Source: Bacteroidota bacterium
GTDB lineage: Bacteria; Bacteroidota; Bacteroidia; Chitinophagales; Chitinophagaceae
DNA length: 8,128 bases
Assembly (NCBI GenBank): GCA_023433345.1
Contig: JAEZDA010000012.1
Location: 1-8,128 of the forward strand
Direction: 5' to 3'
Shown piece by piece: positions 5,821 to 8,128 of the stretch. The translations under genes were made by a program, and so were the position numbers. The notes beneath the pieces were generated by a model. That model searched no databases. It was not told where the DNA came from and saw only the letters and a program-made list of their open reading frames with translations. Each line of letters starts with the position of its first letter. Position 1 is the first letter of the stretch.

Positions 5821-6888
5821 ATGAAAAAGCTTTCAAAAATTATCATCGGCGTTTTAATCACAGCCGGAATCATTGCCCTGATAGGAATGGTGCTTACAAA
5901 AAACAAAAAGAAAAACGAAGCTAAAACCGCAGTAGTTGCGCAAAGCAACACCGGTGTGTCTGTTAAAACTGCAACAGTCAACCTTCAACCACTCGAAACA
6001 AACTTCACCGCCAACGGAAAATTCGCTCCGGGTCAGGAAATTCAATTCGCCGCGGAAATGCCCGGCCGCGTGATCAGCGTATTGGTAGATGAAGGCGATA
6101 AGGTAAGAAAGGGGCAAACGCTTGCCGTTGTTAAAACCGACAATCTCTCGGTGGAAGTACAAACCGCACGTGAAGCTTATGCTACAGCATTACGTGATAA
6201 GGAGCGTTTTGAAAACGCTTATAAAACCGGCGGTGTTACGCAACAGCAGGTAGACCAGGCGGCACTCAATTTAAAAAATGCTGCGGCGCGTGTGCAGCAG
6301 GCAAACATCAAAGTGTCTGATGCGAACCTCCGTGCGTCCATCAATGGCATTATCAATAAACGTTTGATCGAACCCGGATCCGTTCTTGCGGCGGGCACTA
6401 AACTATTTGAGATCGTTGATGTTTCTAAACTAACCTTAGATATTGCAGTTACCGAATCGCAGGTAGCGAATTTGAAAACCGGCGACACCGTGACTATTAC
6501 GGCAAGTGTAATGCCTGACAAAAAATTCAATGGAAGAATAAGTTTCATCGCGCCAAAAGCTGATGAGAGTATGAATTTTCCGGTGAAAATAGAAGTGGCG
6601 AATAATAAAGATGCATTTCTGAAGGCGGGAATGTACGGCTCTGCAAGTTTTGATTTCCCGCAAACTGCACCCGCCATTCTCATACCGCGCAGCGCTTTTG
6701 TTGGAAGCGTGGCCAGCAACCAGGTATTTGTAGTGAATAAAGGCAAGGCTGAATTACGCTCCGTTACTTCAGGTAGGATCATAGGTGAGCAGGTTGAAGT
6801 GGTGAATGGACTAAGCGCCGGAGAAGAAGTGATCACTTCAGGCCAAATAAATCTTGTGAACGGAAGCCCGGTAAATATTATTAAGTAA
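5821..6888 (+). CDS. RND efflux periplasmic adaptor subunit (HlyD/AcrA family membrane fusion protein)
   Basis: Bridges the inner-membrane RND transporter and the outer membrane channel. 355 residues with a short positively charged N-terminus and one hydrophobic segment (about 7-26) lacking a lipobox Cys, so it is likely anchored by an uncleaved signal helix. The order is typical of the family: first half of the lipoyl/barrel-sandwich domain with GRVISVLVDEGDKVRKGQTLAVV (82-104, split here as GRVISVLVDEGD and KVRKGQTLAVV), a short alpha-hairpin (about 110-168), the second lipoyl half with GIINKRLIEPGSVLAAGTKL (176-195), the beta-barrel (LDIAVTESQVANLKTGD, 206-222) and a membrane-proximal domain ending in GLSAGEEVITSGQINLVNGS (330-349). 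The hairpin is short compared with AcrA, as is common in Bacteroidota. No Shine-Dalgarno sequence is obvious. It lies in operon with the flanking pump genes. Confidence 0.94.
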   Translation: MKKLSKIIIGVLITAGIIALIGMVLTKNKKKNEAKTAVVAQSNTGVSVKTATVNLQPLETNFTANGKFAPGQEIQFAAEMPGRVISVLVDEGDKVRKGQTLAVVKTDNLSVEVQTAREAYATALRDKERFENAYKTGGVTQQQVDQAALNLKNAAARVQQANIKVSDANLRASINGIINKRLIEPGSVLAAGTKLFEIVDVSKLTLDIAVTESQVANLKTGDTVTITASVMPDKKFNGRISFIAPKADESMNFPVKIEVANNKDAFLKAGMYGSASFDFPQTAPAILIPRSAFVGSVASNQVFVVNKGKAELRSVTSGRIIGEQVEVVNGLSAGEEVITSGQINLVNGSPVNIIK

Positions 6889-6906
6889 CGGTTACGCATA
6901 ACCGAA
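6888..6906. repeat. 19-bp stem-loop repeat, copy 2 (between adaptor and RND genes)
   Basis: Exact copy of 3233-3251 beginning at the last base of the adaptor stop codon. The CGGTTA-cgca-TAACCG hairpin (6889-6904) starts right after the stop. No U-run follows, so it is not a convincing intrinsic terminator. An alternative fold, GTAAC-g-GTTAC (6885-6895), overlaps it. It could affect mRNA processing or stability between the two cistrons, but no function is shown. Confidence 0.6.
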
Positions 6907-6933
6907 TTAAAAGTGATTTAAAAAAGAACCAGA

Positions 6934-8128
6934 ATGAAAATTGCAGAATTGTCGATAAAGAGGCCTTCCCTGGTAATCGTATTGTTCACCATACTTACGC
7001 TTGGTGGTATTCTCAGTTACATGAGTCTTAATTATGAACTGCTGCCAAAGTTCAGCCCCTCGGTGGTTTCTATCACCACGGTATATCCCGGCGCATCGCC
7101 GGCTGAGGTGGAGAATACCGTATCAAGGGAAATAGAGGATGCCGTTTCGTCGATGGAAAACATCAAGAAGATTGACGTAAAATCTTATGAAAGCCTTTCC
7201 ACGGTTATTATAACGCTAAACAGCGGCACCGATGTAGACTATGCGCTGAACGATGCACAAAGGAAGGTGAACGCCATATTGAAAGATCTTCCAGAAGATG
7301 TTGATCCGCCATCACTCAATAAGTTTTCCCTGGATGATCTTCCGGTGATCACTATCTCCGCTACATCCAAACTTGATGAAGCAAGTTTTTTTGACCTGAT
7401 GGACAAAAGAGTTGGTCCCGTAATTTCACGCGTACCCGGCGTTGCCCAGGTAAATCTTATCGGCGGGCAGGAACGTGAGATACAGGTGAGTTTCGATGCA
7501 GACAAATTGCAGGCAAACGGTTTATCCCTTCTGCAGGTGCAGCAAACAATACTCGCTTCAAATCTCGACTTTCCGACAGGAAGTGTTCAGACCCGCGACC
7601 AGGATGTATTGATACGCCTTTCCGGAAAGTTCAGATCGGTTGAAGAACTCCGGAACCTTGTTGTGAGCAACACCGCTGCCGGCGGACAGGTTCGCCTCTC
7701 CGATGTGGCCGATGTGCAGGATACCCAGAAAGACGTGGAAAAGATCGCGAGAGTAAATCAACAATCTGCCATTGCGCTGCAGGTGTTGAAACAGTCCGAT
7801 GCAAATGGCGTTAGTGTGAGCGAGGGTGTACGAAATACAATTGAAAAATTGCAGAACGATTATGCTTCTTCAGGTTTACAGTTAGCAGTTGCGAATGATG
7901 CATCGGTTTACACTCTGCAATCGGCAAACGCGGTGATCTTCGACCTTTTTCTTGCGATAGTGCTTGTAGCGATCGTGATGTTATTCTTCCTGCACAGTAT
8001 AAGAAACGCGCTGATCGTAATGATCGCAATTCCTGCGTCATTGATTGCCACTTTTATTGGCATGAGCTTGCTGGGATATTCACTTAACCTGATGTCGCTT
8101 CTGGGTTTGTCGCTGGTAGTGGGAATTT
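6934..8128 (+). CDS. RND-family multidrug efflux transporter (AcrB/HAE1-like), N-terminal 398 residues, truncated by window edge
   Basis: Proton-driven inner-membrane pump that exports compounds through the adaptor and TolC channel. ATG 6934 begins MKIAELSIKRPSLVIVLF, the standard RND opening. TM1 covers about 11-30. The porter domain follows with YPGASPAEVENTVSREIEDA (51-70), FSLDDLPVITISA (131-143) and VPGVAQVNLIGGQEREIQV (167-185). TM2 covers about 334-353, TM3 358-380, and TM4 begins near 386 (LMSLLGLSLVVGI). The window stops just before the family's conserved VDDAI/VDN acidic motif of TM4, so proton-relay residues cannot be checked. Full proteins of the family have about 1,000-1,060 residues. 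It is the third gene of the operon, 45 bp after the adaptor. The sequence resembles HAE1-type drug exporters rather than CusA-type metal exporters, but substrate is not determined. Confidence 0.95.
   Translation, partial: MKIAELSIKRPSLVIVLFTILTLGGILSYMSLNYELLPKFSPSVVSITTVYPGASPAEVENTVSREIEDAVSSMENIKKIDVKSYESLSTVIITLNSGTDVDYALNDAQRKVNAILKDLPEDVDPPSLNKFSLDDLPVITISATSKLDEASFFDLMDKRVGPVISRVPGVAQVNLIGGQEREIQVSFDADKLQANGLSLLQVQQTILASNLDFPTGSVQTRDQDVLIRLSGKFRSVEELRNLVVSNTAAGGQVRLSDVADVQDTQKDVEKIARVNQQSAIALQVLKQSDANGVSVSEGVRNTIEKLQNDYASSGLQLAVANDASVYTLQSANAVIFDLFLAIVLVAIVMLFFLHSIRNALIVMIAIPASLIATFIGMSLLGYSLNLMSLLGLSLVVGI

Overview
The window looks like chromosomal DNA of a Bacteroidota bacterium, probably Chitinophagaceae-like. 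The evidence is the Bacteroidota-type promoter signature (TTTG, 19 bp, TAnnTTTG) upstream of the plus-strand operon, A-rich leaders with little Shine-Dalgarno sequence, and protein family variants typical of that phylum. This assignment is inferred from reading the sequence, not from a search.

Left half (positions 1-3475, minus strand): a complete translesion-synthesis mutagenesis cassette in the order imuA, imuB, dnaE2. The three genes are tightly packed (1 bp and 10 bp between them) and dnaE2 runs off the left edge. ImuA is a RecA-like protein, ImuB a Y-family-like scaffold without a full catalytic triad, and DnaE2 the error-prone C-family polymerase. In DnaE2, the residue that aligns with the first catalytic aspartate of DNA polymerase III alpha (E. 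coli D401) is a tyrosine, which would be expected to disable synthesis if it is real.

Middle (3476-4410): a 242-bp divergent intergenic region, then a TetR-family repressor gene interrupted by one in-frame amber codon directly after its helix-turn-helix. Three copies of a TTTGACA-N4-TGTCAAA-type palindrome lie at this locus: two flank the tetR promoter core and one lies in front of the efflux genes. They are the likely operators of this repressor.

Right half (4411-8128, plus strand): an RND efflux operon in the order TolC-like outer membrane channel, periplasmic adaptor, inner-membrane RND transporter (cut by the right edge just before its TM4 acidic motif). Together these would build a tripartite pump across both membranes, normally held down by the TetR protein. 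With the repressor truncated, the pump may be constitutively expressed.

An exact 19-bp sequence containing a 6-bp stem-loop occurs twice, once inside imuA and once between the adaptor and RND genes. No RNA genes, CRISPR arrays or insertion sequences were seen. No gap longer than 300 bases lacks a gene.
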